Positions 28,286 through 37,605 are shown, counted from the stretch's first letter. The stretch is 44,402 nt of DNA from Pseudobutyrivibrio ruminis (GCA_015057315.1 SVER01000028.1:1-44402); one strand, 5' to 3'. The notes: generated by a model not told the origin, from the letters alone. Numbers and translations: made by a program.

Positions 28286-28453
28286 ATGGCAGATAAGAAA
28301 GAGGGAACATTTGTAGTTCATGTTAATAAAGCAGAAAATGATACTTGGCAAGGGCAGGTTACTTGGGCTGATAAGGATGAGAAGCTTAATTTCCGTAGCG
28401 CAATGGAACTAATGTCAATCATAGATGCTGCTTTAAATACTGATGAAGAATAA
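28286..28453 (+). CDS. Conserved-looking 55-aa small protein
   Basis: Starts after GAGGGAGG. The product runs from MADKKEGTFVVHV through NDTWQGQVTW and FRSAMELMSIIDAAL. The pattern of a beta-strand, N-x-TWQG-x-V-x-W and FRS-x-x-EL reads like a small folded protein, and I have a loose recollection of similar short proteins in Firmicutes, but I cannot name the family. A perfect terminator hairpin follows. It converges with the 42-aa gene. Confidence 0.75.
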   Translation: MADKKEGTFVVHVNKAENDTWQGQVTWADKDEKLNFRSAMELMSIIDAALNTDEE

Positions 28454-28474
28454 GACATATTAATAAATTAGAAA

Positions 28475-28506
28475 GGGACTCGCGAATGCGAGTCCCTGTT
28501 GTTTTT
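28475..28506. terminator. Terminator after the 55-aa gene
   Basis: Perfect 9-bp stem GGGACTCGC-GAAT-GCGAGTCCC followed by TGTTGTTTTT. It separates the two convergent small genes. Confidence 0.92.
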
Positions 28507-28520
28507 AGTGGAAGTTCGAA

Positions 28521-28649
28521 TTAATCGAACTGACCGAAAGCATACTTGAAAAATGAAACTGGCTCTTCGCCTTCTGCTTTCTTTCTTTTGCAATACTTCT
28601 CATAATCTGAGTATACACTGTACATTGTGAATGATACTTCTTCGAACAT
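28521..28649 (-). CDS. 42-aa small protein with a near-consensus promoter
   Basis: The minus-strand frame starts at an ATG preceded by AGGAGGTAAAAAGA and ends at TAA. The product (starting MFEEVSFTMYSVYSDY, ending FFKYAFGQFD) is rich in Tyr, Phe, Glu and Lys, with one Cys (C20), no signal peptide and no membrane helix. The near-consensus promoter (see 28691-28719) and strong ribosome site make it a very likely real, highly expressed gene despite its size. Function unknown. It reads away from the divergent TetR gene. Confidence 0.8.
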   Translation of the reverse strand: MFEEVSFTMYSVYSDYEKYCKRKKAEGEEPVSFFKYAFGQFD

Positions 28650-28690
28650 TCTTTTTACCTCCTAAATCTCTTTCTCTTGTTTACGTGGAT

Positions 28691-28719
28691 ATATTAAACC
28701 TTGAATTGTGCTTTGTCAA
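28691..28719 (-). promoter_or_regulatory. Near-consensus promoter of the 42-aa gene
   Basis: On the minus strand, TTGACA (28714-28719), a 17-bp spacer and TAATAT (28691-28696). The start codon is at 28649. Confidence 0.75.
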
Positions 28720-28766
28720 CAAAAAGAATGTTATGAAATTGTGAAAAATGTATAAACGGTTTCTTG

Positions 28767-28795
28767 TTGAGTTAGTTTCCAAACTTTGCTACAAT
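28767..28795 (+). promoter_or_regulatory. Promoter of the galactoside operon
   Basis: TTGAGT (28767-28772), a 17-bp spacer and TACAAT (28790-28795) with TGC before it, an extended -10. It drives the TetR gene and probably the four genes after it. Confidence 0.55.
28774..28785 (+). promoter_or_regulatory. Possible TetR operator
   Basis: AGTTTCCAAACT is a 5-bp inverted repeat around CC, placed in the spacer of the operon promoter. A TetR-type repressor bound there could block transcription of its own operon. The site is short, so this is weak. Confidence 0.28.
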
Positions 28796-28843
28796 TTAGA
28801 TAAGGGAAACGCAATATACAAATTTCAGTTTTTGGGAGAGAAT

Positions 28844-29404
28844 ATGAATGAACGAATTTTAGAGGGAGCGCTAAAGGTATTTAGAGAAAAAGGCCCTAAA
28901 TTTACAATGGATGATCTTGCTACAGAGATGAAGATGAGCAAGAAAACTATCTACACAATTTTCAGTGACAAGAATGAACTCATGTGTGACATGATGGATT
29001 ATGCATTCGATATGATTAAGGCTGCTGAAGATAAAATATATAACGATGAAAGCCTTGACACTATAGAACGCGTAAGAGGAATACTTGCAGTTTTGCCGGA
29101 GTCACATTACGGCTTTGATTATACTGCAATGCATCAGTTGGCTAATAAATATCCAATGGCCTATGAAAAAATGATAGACCGATTGGATAGTGGCTGGGAG
29201 AAGACATTTGAGCTTCTTAGAAAAGGCATAACTGATGGTGATATTAGAGAAATAGACCTTAACATTTTTAAGCTTATGTACGAAGCATGTGTTGATAAGC
29301 TATTAATGGGTGATTACCTAAAATCCAGTGGGATTGATTATCCAAAAGCTTTGGCAGAAGTAGTTGATGTTATGATAGATGGAATTGTTGTAAAGGGAAA
29401 ATAA
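28844..29404 (+). CDS. TetR/AcrR-family transcriptional regulator
   Basis: 186 aa. The start is the ATG preceded by GGGAGAG; an in-frame ATG 32 codons earlier overlaps the promoter and is rejected. The N-terminal helix-turn-helix (about 20-44, FTMDDLATEMKMSKKTIYTIFSD) is typical of the family. The C-terminal ligand-binding region is all helical. The GH2 gene begins at the base after the stop, so this is the first gene of the galactoside operon and presumably its own regulator. Confidence 0.88.
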   Translation: MNERILEGALKVFREKGPKFTMDDLATEMKMSKKTIYTIFSDKNELMCDMMDYAFDMIKAAEDKIYNDESLDTIERVRGILAVLPESHYGFDYTAMHQLANKYPMAYEKMIDRLDSGWEKTFELLRKGITDGDIREIDLNIFKLMYEACVDKLLMGDYLKSSGIDYPKALAEVVDVMIDGIVVKGK

Positions 29405-31858
29405 ATGGCACAGAAAATTTATTTAGATCGAAAGTGGAGATTTAATGAAAAATTTGAAGAGGCAATGATTGATGAGCCTATGAAGGAAAGCAGGCTGATT
29501 AATATTCCTCACACAGTTAAAGAAACACCTTTATCTTATTTTGATGAAAGCATTTACCAAATGGAGAGTGCATACCAGAAAAGCATTTTCGCTCCTGTAC
29601 AGTGGAATGGTAAAGTGGTTATTCTTACATTTGAAGCAGTTGGACATAGCTGTGATGTCTATATTAATGGGAAGCATACTAAACACCATGATTGTGGATA
29701 TACTGCATTTTCTTGTGATGTTTCTGAACTTCTTAATTATGGAGAAGAAAATATAATTACTGTAAAGGTTAATTCTAAAGAGAATCTTGATCAACCTCCA
29801 TTTGGATATGTTATTGATTACATGACTTATGGTGGAATCTACCGTGATGTTTATTTTGAAATTAAAGAACAGACTCATTTTACTGATGTATTTTTGCAGC
29901 CATCTTTATTGGAAAGAATATCTACTAGCAAGCGTACATCAAAGCAGATAAAGATGATGAAGGTACAAGGTATTCTTAAAACCCAGTGTTATCTTTCAAA
30001 GAATGTTTATGATTTGGCTGTAAAAGAGCGGGTATTCATCAAACAGTTTTTAGGTGAGGAGCTGATCCTATCTCAACCAGTGGGTGGTTTGGAAAGTGAT
30101 GGTGACGAGTACATTCTTAACCTGACAACAGCCCCTACATCTGTAAAGCTTTGGGATGTGGAAAGTCCTTACTTATATGATGTAAAGACACAGCTTCTTT
30201 TGGATGATGAGGTTGTAGATGAATTCGAAGCAAGTGTTGGCTTTAGAAGCTCTGAGTTTAGAAAAAACGGCTATTACTTAAATGGAAGAAAGGTAAAGCT
30301 TAGGGGATTGAACAGACATCAATCATATCCTTATGTAGGCTATGCTATGCCTGAATCAATGCAGAGATTAGATGCTAAGATACTTAAAGATGAGTTAGGA
30401 CTTAACGCGGTAAGAACCTCTCATTATCCTCAATCCCAGTATTTTATTGACGAGTGCGATAAGCTAGGACTTTTGGTATTTACAGAAATTCCAGGCTGGC
30501 AGCATATTGGCGGAAACAAATGGCAGGACATTGCCGTTGAAAATACAAAGGATATGGTGCTCCAATACAGAAATCATCCTTCCATTATTCTATGGGGAGT
30601 TCGAATCAATGAATCTATAGATAATGATGATTTTTATAAGCGAACAAATGAAGTGGCTCATAGATATGACCCAACCAGGCCAACTGGTGGAGTTAGAGCA
30701 CATGCTAAGAGCTCACTTCTTGAGGATGTATACACATACAACGATTTTGTTCATTCCGGAAATAATAAGGGTTGTTCCAAGAAGAGCGAAATCACATCTG
30801 ACGAAGAAAAGCCATATCTTGTCAGTGAGTATAATGGCCACATGTTCCCTACCAAGTCTTATGATCCAGAGGAGCATAGACAAGAGCATGCAATCAGACA
30901 TGCTAATGTACTAAATGCAATAGCAGGGGAAAGTGATATTGCCGGTTCCTTTGGTTGGTGTATGTTTGACTACAATACACACAAGGATTTTGGCTCAGGA
31001 GATAGAATCTGTTACCACGGTGTAATGGATATGTTTAGAAATCCAAAGCTTGCAGCATCAGTTTATTCTGCATTTTCCGAAAACGATATAATGCTTGATA
31101 TAACAACAAGCTTTGATATAGGCGAGCATCCTGCATGCAACAGAGGGAAATCCTACATCATAACAAATGCTGATTCAGTGAAAATGTATAAAAATGATGT
31201 ACTTGTTAAGGAATACTTCCCTCAGGATTCTGCCTTTGAAAATCTAAAGCATGGACCTATTCTTATAGATGATTTTGTTGGGGATGCTGTTGAAAATGAT
31301 GGAGAATTCACAAAGGGGCAGGCAAAGCTTATAAAGCAGGCTCTTAACCAGGTTACATTAGGCGGATTTAAGATTACACCATCTCTAGCATGGATAGCCT
31401 TTAGACTGGTTGTATTTCACCATGTGAGCCCAAGTAAAGCGGTTCCAATCTATAACAAATTTATAGGAGATTGGGGTGGAGAATCCAGAGAGTACAAGTT
31501 TGAGGCCATTAAAGATGGTAAGGTTGTAAAGACTGTTAAGAAGGCTGCTGCTACAAATGCTCATATTGAAGCTAAGGTAAGCCATACATTGCTGACAGAA
31601 TTGCATACCTATGATGTTTCTCATATACGGATTAAGATAGCTGACCAAAATGATAATCAATTATATTTCTTTAATCAGCCTGTTAGTTTTGAGGTTGAAG
31701 GTCCTTTTGAAATAATTGGTCCTAAGGTAGTTTCGCCTGTAGGTGGAGCAACTGGAGTATATATAAAATCTATTGGTGAAGACGGAGATGGCAAGCTTAC
31801 AATATCTAGCGAGGGGCTAGAGCCTGTAGAAATAAGCCTATCTGTTGAGTGTTTTTAG
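29405..31858 (+). CDS. GH2 family beta-galactosidase-like enzyme
   Basis: 817 aa. Sugar-binding domain (about 1-150), Ig-like domain (about 160-285) and TIM barrel (about 290-560) with GLNRHQSYP, acid/base E403 in INES (NE pair) and nucleophile E475 in VSEYNGHM. About 250 C-terminal residues add further beta-domains. No signal peptide, so it acts inside the cell. The motifs do not separate beta-galactosidase from beta-glucuronidase; the alpha-galactosidase and melibiose-type symporter in the operon favour galactosides. The start codon abuts the TetR stop, with AAAGGGAAAA as a modest ribosome site. Confidence 0.87.
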   Translation: MAQKIYLDRKWRFNEKFEEAMIDEPMKESRLINIPHTVKETPLSYFDESIYQMESAYQKSIFAPVQWNGKVVILTFEAVGHSCDVYINGKHTKHHDCGYTAFSCDVSELLNYGEENIITVKVNSKENLDQPPFGYVIDYMTYGGIYRDVYFEIKEQTHFTDVFLQPSLLERISTSKRTSKQIKMMKVQGILKTQCYLSKNVYDLAVKERVFIKQFLGEELILSQPVGGLESDGDEYILNLTTAPTSVKLWDVESPYLYDVKTQLLLDDEVVDEFEASVGFRSSEFRKNGYYLNGRKVKLRGLNRHQSYPYVGYAMPESMQRLDAKILKDELGLNAVRTSHYPQSQYFIDECDKLGLLVFTEIPGWQHIGGNKWQDIAVENTKDMVLQYRNHPSIILWGVRINESIDNDDFYKRTNEVAHRYDPTRPTGGVRAHAKSSLLEDVYTYNDFVHSGNNKGCSKKSEITSDEEKPYLVSEYNGHMFPTKSYDPEEHRQEHAIRHANVLNAIAGESDIAGSFGWCMFDYNTHKDFGSGDRICYHGVMDMFRNPKLAASVYSAFSENDIMLDITTSFDIGEHPACNRGKSYIITNADSVKMYKNDVLVKEYFPQDSAFENLKHGPILIDDFVGDAVENDGEFTKGQAKLIKQALNQVTLGGFKITPSLAWIAFRLVVFHHVSPSKAVPIYNKFIGDWGGESREYKFEAIKDGKVVKTVKKAAATNAHIEAKVSHTLLTELHTYDVSHIRIKIADQNDNQLYFFNQPVSFEVEGPFEIIGPKVVSPVGGATGVYIKSIGEDGDGKLTISSEGLEPVEISLSVECF

Positions 31859-31885
31859 TAATAAATAAGGAGGGTGTTATAAATA

Positions 31886-33352
31886 ATGGTAGATAAGAGT
31901 AAAGTGATTTTTGGAAATGTTATTTCTGACAAAGATTACAAAAAGGCATGCAACACTAAGAAAAAGAATATCAAAAAATATGGAGATGATTCTAATGTAG
32001 ATTACAATATTGTGATTTCTAAGAATGAACATATTGGCGACTCTCTTGGTGTATATGATGTGTTACTGAAGGACGGAGAAAGTCCTGAAAAATTTGATGA
32101 AGAAAAGGGTGTTATTGTTGGAAATATCCGTATGGGATTTGGACATTACCGTATATCAATGGCAATGGCTTCGGCAGCTAAGGCACTTGGCTACACACCA
32201 TATTGGATGGATTTAAACGGATATCCACAGACTACCTGTACAAAGGTAATCAGTGCTCAGAATGATTTGTATTCTTTGGGCTCAAGGCTTTCTAAGAACA
32301 AGCTGTTTAATAAGTTTGTCTGGGAGCCAATGAACTATGAGGGCTTTAGAAAGCTTTCTTATAATGCATCAGACCAGAAGAATGCAGAGCTTATGGCGAC
32401 AGTATATAAGAATGTACCAAAGGACATACCTGTAATCGGTACCCATGCGTGGCCAGCACAGGCAGCTGTACATGCCGGCATGAAATACGTAGTTAATGCA
32501 ATTCCAGATAACTGGCCAATGGCTCTTCATTTCGCTGAGGGGGCTGTTCATGCTATTCAGTGCAAGAATGCTTATATGGGATACCGTATCTGTAATGGTA
32601 TGTCAAAGGATCCTGTATGTAATCCTATGCCTAATGATGATTTGGTTTATACAGGACATTATATTGACCATGAGCTTGTGTCTAATATCGAAGCAGATTG
32701 TCAGGCTCGTATAGATAGAAAAAAGAATGGTAAGCCAATGAGATTCCTTCTTACTATCGGAGGGGCTGGTGCGCAGAAGGAGATATTTGCAGCTATTATT
32801 AAATATCTTCTTCCTGACATAAAGGCAAACAAGGCTTCTTTATATGTAAATGTAGGTGATTACAAGAATGTTTGGGATGATTTATTAAATGAAATTCCTG
32901 AAATGAAGGAAATCTCTACAGAGCACTTTAATGAATTTGATAAGACTACAAAGTTTGCAGAGGATGCATTATCAGGCGATGTTACAGGTATTCATGGTTT
33001 CTATCATGAGAATATATTTGAAGCAGTTTATTGTACAAATCTTCTGATGAGAAGCTGTGATGTACTTGTTACAAAGCCATCAGAGCTTGCATTTTACCCT
33101 GTACCAAAGCTATTTATTAAGCGAGTTGGTAAGCATGAAATGTGGGGCGCAATACACTCAGCAGAAATGGGAGATGGAACTTTAGAGTGTAGAGATATTC
33201 CACACACACTTCAGATGATTGATATATTCATGAAGGACGATAAGCTTCTCACAGAAATGTGTGAGAGTATCAAGCTTAACAAAACTATCGGACTTTATGA
33301 TGGTGCATACAAGGTTGTAGAGCTCGCTATGAATATGAAAAACAGGGGCTAA
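31886..33352 (+). CDS. GT-B-like protein of unknown function in the galactoside operon
   Basis: 488 aa. The N-terminal half includes VIVGNIRMGFGHYRISMAMA (about 76-95), a Gly-rich nucleotide-sugar-type loop like the GxGH turn of MurG, UgtP and MGDG synthases. The C-terminal half has LLTIGGAGAQKEIFAA (about 288-303) and VTKPSELAFYPVPKLFI (about 395-411), which recall the GGSxG and TKPGG donor-binding motifs of the same fold. It has no membrane helix or signal. I recognise a GT28/GT-B-like fold but not a characterised family. Its position between a GH2 enzyme and a sugar symporter makes a role in galactoside metabolism likely. The ribosome site is AAGGAGG. Confidence 0.6.
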   Translation: MVDKSKVIFGNVISDKDYKKACNTKKKNIKKYGDDSNVDYNIVISKNEHIGDSLGVYDVLLKDGESPEKFDEEKGVIVGNIRMGFGHYRISMAMASAAKALGYTPYWMDLNGYPQTTCTKVISAQNDLYSLGSRLSKNKLFNKFVWEPMNYEGFRKLSYNASDQKNAELMATVYKNVPKDIPVIGTHAWPAQAAVHAGMKYVVNAIPDNWPMALHFAEGAVHAIQCKNAYMGYRICNGMSKDPVCNPMPNDDLVYTGHYIDHELVSNIEADCQARIDRKKNGKPMRFLLTIGGAGAQKEIFAAIIKYLLPDIKANKASLYVNVGDYKNVWDDLLNEIPEMKEISTEHFNEFDKTTKFAEDALSGDVTGIHGFYHENIFEAVYCTNLLMRSCDVLVTKPSELAFYPVPKLFIKRVGKHEMWGAIHSAEMGDGTLECRDIPHTLQMIDIFMKDDKLLTEMCESIKLNKTIGLYDGAYKVVELAMNMKNRG

Positions 33353-33368
33353 TAAGGAGGAGAGTATA

Positions 33369-35216
33369 ATGGCAGAAAAAAGGAGCTTATCGGGAGTAGA
33401 AAAATTTGCTTATGGTATAGGAGCTGTTGGAAAAGACATGGTTTACATGCTGTCGGCTTCATACGTTCTTTATTATTTCCAGGACATTATGGGTGTCAAT
33501 GCAATTGCAATGGGTATAATTCTTTTGATTGCCCGTGTGTTTGATGCTTTTAATGATCCAATTATGGGTGTTATCGTTGCTAAGACAAAGACTAGATGGG
33601 GTAAGTTTCGCCCTTGGCTTTTAATTGGTACTATTACTAATACAGTATTACTGATTCTTATGTTTTCAGCACCACCAACAGCCTCAGCTAAGGGACTTGT
33701 AGCTTATGCTGCTGTTACTTATATTATGTGGGGTGTTACATACACAATGATGGATATCCCTTATTGGTCAATGGTGCCAGCTTTTACAGAAAGCGGAAAA
33801 GAGCGCGAGGGGCTATCGGCCTTAGCTCGTTCCTGCGCAGGTGTAGGTTCTGCACTTGTAACAATTGTTACTGTTATGGCTGTTGCAGCTCTTGGTTCAA
33901 AGGCTGCTGCTAATAACTCGGATAATATTCTAAAGACATTTGATTCTAGTAACACACAGTTTAGTGTTTACGCTGTTGAGCGTGATTCAGATGGCAATCC
34001 AACAACAGATAAAGCTGAGATTGCTTTAGATAATGTAGTTCTTAATATAACAGGTATACAGAAGGTTTTTGATGGCGTTGTAGATGAAGAAAAGGGATAC
34101 AATGGAGTTGTATTCTTAAATGGTGACAACACCAATTACAGCTTTAAATATGGTGATAATACTTATGTAGAGGGTGATGATTGTGATATTAATGTAGCTA
34201 TGGACAGCATTGATTCAGGTAAGGCTGCAGTTGCAATCTATATACCAAAGGCTGCATTTGAGGAAATTACATCTAACGATGCAAAGATTAACTCAATGAC
34301 AATTGATATGACTTCTACAATGGAAGTTGAGCGTCTTGGTTTTAAGTATTTCTCAATTATTATTGGTGTATTATTTATTTTATTTATAGGTATTACATGT
34401 GCCTGCATAAAGGAAAAGTCTACTGTAGATATGCAAACTGCATCTATTGGTCAAATGTTTAAGGCTTTAGTCCAAAACGATCAGGCAATGACAATTGTAA
34501 TAACAATCGTTCTTGTAAATACAGCTTTATATATTACATCAAACCTTTTAATATATTTCTTTAAATATGATTTAGCAGGAAGCAATTGGCAGGGTAATTA
34601 CACATTGTTTAATACATTTGCCGGTGGCATGCAGATACTTGCAATGATGATTATGTTCCCACTGCTTAGAAAGGCCTTTACAACACTTCGTATTTTCTAT
34701 ATCTGTGTAGCAGCAGAAATAGTAGGTTACATTGTCCTTCTTACAATGGCACTTAGTGGAGTTACAAGTGTATTTGTATTCTTTGTTCCAGGCTTCCTTA
34801 TCATGTCTGGTGCAGGTATTCTTAACGTTGTAGTTACAGTATTTCTTGCAAACACTGTTGATTACGGAGAGCTTAAGAACTATCGTAGAGATGAATCTGT
34901 AATTTTCTCTATGCAGACTTTTGTCGTTAAGCTTGCTTCTGGTATTGCTGCACTTGTAGCTTCAGTATGTCTTGCTATCTTTAATATCCAAAAGGATAGT
35001 GCGGCAACACTTGATGTGGCTAGTCTTCAGGAAAAGGTTGCAAACAGTGGTCTTCTTGAATCGATTGATGCAAATTCAGTTATAGGACTTAGAATGATTA
35101 TGACAGTAGGACCTACAATAGTTCTTGTTATTGCATTCTTCTTCTTTAAAGCTAAGTATATTTTGACTGATGAAAAGCTTTCAGAAATTTCTTCTGAATT
35201 AAAGGCTCGTAAATAG
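33369..35216 (+). CDS. GPH-family (MelB-like) galactoside:cation symporter with extra domain
   Basis: 615 aa, about 150 residues longer than usual family members. The N-terminal half has GKDMVYML with D23, FDAFNDP with D59 and D63, and MMDIPYWSMVP with D129; these match the MelB residues that bind sugar and cation. After about helix 5, residues ~178-322 form a soluble, acidic, Gly/Asn/Asp-rich domain, and helix 6 resumes at about 325. By MelB topology this loop faces outside. The remaining helices look normal. Substrate is probably an alpha- or beta-galactoside, given the neighbouring hydrolases. The ribosome site is AAGGAGGA. Confidence 0.86.
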   Translation: MAEKRSLSGVEKFAYGIGAVGKDMVYMLSASYVLYYFQDIMGVNAIAMGIILLIARVFDAFNDPIMGVIVAKTKTRWGKFRPWLLIGTITNTVLLILMFSAPPTASAKGLVAYAAVTYIMWGVTYTMMDIPYWSMVPAFTESGKEREGLSALARSCAGVGSALVTIVTVMAVAALGSKAAANNSDNILKTFDSSNTQFSVYAVERDSDGNPTTDKAEIALDNVVLNITGIQKVFDGVVDEEKGYNGVVFLNGDNTNYSFKYGDNTYVEGDDCDINVAMDSIDSGKAAVAIYIPKAAFEEITSNDAKINSMTIDMTSTMEVERLGFKYFSIIIGVLFILFIGITCACIKEKSTVDMQTASIGQMFKALVQNDQAMTIVITIVLVNTALYITSNLLIYFFKYDLAGSNWQGNYTLFNTFAGGMQILAMMIMFPLLRKAFTTLRIFYICVAAEIVGYIVLLTMALSGVTSVFVFFVPGFLIMSGAGILNVVVTVFLANTVDYGELKNYRRDESVIFSMQTFVVKLASGIAALVASVCLAIFNIQKDSAATLDVASLQEKVANSGLLESIDANSVIGLRMIMTVGPTIVLVIAFFFFKAKYILTDEKLSEISSELKARK

Positions 35217-35265
35217 TATTTAATGTAAATCTTGTAATGATAACAAGAATTGGAGGTTTATTTAT

Positions 35266-37605
35266 ATGATAAAGGCTGATGGAAAGGTATTTTTCTTAAA
35301 TACCAAATCAACAACATATGCATTTAGTGTAATGGAAACAGGTCAGCTGGAACACATGTATTATGGAAAGCTCATCCACCAGGATGAGCCTTCTGTTCTT
35401 ATTGAAAAACGTGCATTTGCTCCAGGTAATACAATTACATACGATGATGCCCATGAAAATCTAACATTAGAGGATGTTAGATTAGAAATGTCTGCAATTG
35501 GTAAAGGTGATTTAAGAGAACCAATGCTTGAGGTCATTTGTGCTGATGGAAGCACATCCCTGGATTTTGTCTACGATTCATACCAGGTAATAGATGGAAA
35601 GCCAGAGTTTAAGACTTTGCCAAGCTCTTATGATGAATCAGGTAAGGTTCAAACCTTAAATGTTACTTTAAAGGATAAGAATCATGGTTTTACATTGATT
35701 CTTTCTTATTCAGTATTTGAGGATTGCGATGTAATTACACGTTCGGCAAAGTTTATTAATACTTCAAAGGATTCTGTAAGGCTTACAAGAATGCTTTCTA
35801 TGCTTATGGATTTCGACCATCCAGGAATGAAGATTACATCATTCCATGGTGGCTGGACCAGAGAGATGAATAAGTGTGATATTGTCCTTCCGGCAGGAAA
35901 GCTGGTTAATTCATCCTTTACAGGAACAAGCTCTAACAGGTGCAACCCTCTATTTATGGTTTCTGAACCAGAATCTTCTGAGGAAGCTGGAGATGTATGG
36001 GGCTTTAATCTGTTATATTCAGGAAATCATTATTCAGCCACAGAGGTATCTTCCTTTAAGAAGACAAGAGTGGTGTATGGTATTAATCCTCAGAACTTTG
36101 CTTGGACTCTTGAGCCAGAAGAGGAGTTTGAGGCTCCTGAGGCAGTTCTTACATATTCGGCAAAGGGCTTTAGACAAATGTCACTTAATATGCATGAATT
36201 TGTTAGAGAGCATATTACACGTGGACCTTGGAAAAAGAAGGAACGCCCGGTTCTTATTAATAGCTGGGAGGCTTCTTATTTTGATTTCAGCGAAAACTCA
36301 TTACTTAAGCTTGCAAAAACTGCAAAGAATGCAGGCGTAGAGCTATTTGTTATGGATGATGGCTGGTTTGGTGATAGAAATGATGACCATAGAGCTTTAG
36401 GCGATTGGGATATTGTTAATAAGAAAAAGCTTCCAGGTGGTTTGGAAGGTCTTGCTAAGAAGGTTACAGATTTAGGTATGATGTTCGGTCTTTGGGTTGA
36501 GCCAGAGATGATCAATGTAGACAGCGAGCTTTATCGCAAGCATCCTGATTGGGCTATTGACATTCCTGGAATGGATCATTCTGAAGGCCGCTTCCAGCGT
36601 ATACTTGACCTTAGCAATCCAGAGGTTGTTGATTATATGATTGATAGAATGAGTGAAGTATTCTCTACACCTAATCTTTCATATATCAAATGGGATATGA
36701 ATAGAAACTTCTCTGATTACTATTCAAAATATCTTCCAGCTGACAAGCAGTTAGAGCTTAGTCATAGATATGTGCTTGGATTCTACCGATTGCTTAAGAC
36801 TTTGGCTGAAAGATTCCCTGATATCCTTATGGAAGGCTGTGCTTCAGGTGGTAACCGCTTTGACCTTGGTGTGCTTTGCTATTATCCACAGATTTGGGCA
36901 AGTGATAATACAGATGCAGTAAGTCGTTTGGCTATTCAAGATGGATATTCTTATGGCTATCCTCAGTGTACTTATACAGCACATGTATCTGCATGTCCAA
37001 ATCATCAGACTCTGAGAGTAACACCGCTGGAATCAAGATTTGCAGTAGCAAGCTTTGGTGTCCTTGGCTATGAGCTTAATCTAAACGATATGAAGGCAGA
37101 GGATATTGCAGCTGTTAAGGCACAAATCGAGCTTTACAAGCAGTATCGTAAGACCTTACAGTTTGGCGATTTTTATCGTCATAGAGCTGACAATATTTAC
37201 GAATGGAGTATTGTTGATAAGGACAAGAACACATCAGTTTCAATGCTTATGCAAAGAGAAATTGTTGCAGGTGACCAGTATCTTAAGCTTGATATGGCAG
37301 GTCTTGATGATAATACCAAATATCATTTCTTTGGCAGAAAGCTAGAATATAATGTTAAAGGCTTTGGAGATTTGGTAAATACAGTAGCACCTGTACACAT
37401 TAAACAGGATGGAATTCTTCATAATGTAATTGCAAAGTTTGTTAAGATGCCAGGAGAGATAGAAGACCACATTGCTTATGGAGATACCTTGAATGCTAAT
37501 GGGGTTAAGCTGGTACAAAGCTTTGTTGGTACAGGCTTTAATGAAGAAGTCAGATACTTCCCTGATTTTGGGGCAAGATTATATTTTGTAGAGAAGTGCC
37601 AATAA
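35266..37605 (+). CDS. GH36 alpha-galactosidase
   Basis: 779 aa. An N-terminal beta-supersandwich (about 1-320) precedes the TIM barrel (about 325-660) with VMDDGWFGDRNDD, GLWVEPEMIN, nucleophile D477 in YIKWDMNR and acid/base D547 in WASDNTDA, then a C-terminal beta-domain. Length and motifs match full-length intracellular bacterial GH36 enzymes. No signal peptide. It closes the operon and would cleave alpha-1,6-galactose from imported raffinose-type sugars or melibiose. The ribosome site is TTGGAGG. Confidence 0.96.
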   Translation: MIKADGKVFFLNTKSTTYAFSVMETGQLEHMYYGKLIHQDEPSVLIEKRAFAPGNTITYDDAHENLTLEDVRLEMSAIGKGDLREPMLEVICADGSTSLDFVYDSYQVIDGKPEFKTLPSSYDESGKVQTLNVTLKDKNHGFTLILSYSVFEDCDVITRSAKFINTSKDSVRLTRMLSMLMDFDHPGMKITSFHGGWTREMNKCDIVLPAGKLVNSSFTGTSSNRCNPLFMVSEPESSEEAGDVWGFNLLYSGNHYSATEVSSFKKTRVVYGINPQNFAWTLEPEEEFEAPEAVLTYSAKGFRQMSLNMHEFVREHITRGPWKKKERPVLINSWEASYFDFSENSLLKLAKTAKNAGVELFVMDDGWFGDRNDDHRALGDWDIVNKKKLPGGLEGLAKKVTDLGMMFGLWVEPEMINVDSELYRKHPDWAIDIPGMDHSEGRFQRILDLSNPEVVDYMIDRMSEVFSTPNLSYIKWDMNRNFSDYYSKYLPADKQLELSHRYVLGFYRLLKTLAERFPDILMEGCASGGNRFDLGVLCYYPQIWASDNTDAVSRLAIQDGYSYGYPQCTYTAHVSACPNHQTLRVTPLESRFAVASFGVLGYELNLNDMKAEDIAAVKAQIELYKQYRKTLQFGDFYRHRADNIYEWSIVDKDKNTSVSMLMQREIVAGDQYLKLDMAGLDDNTKYHFFGRKLEYNVKGFGDLVNTVAPVHIKQDGILHNVIAKFVKMPGEIEDHIAYGDTLNANGVKLVQSFVGTGFNEEVRYFPDFGARLYFVEKCQ

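Noticed and set aside
28748..28843. N-terminal extension of the TetR regulator
   Set aside because: The upstream in-frame ATG overlaps the operon promoter and has no ribosome site; the ATG at 28844 has one and gives the normal family length.
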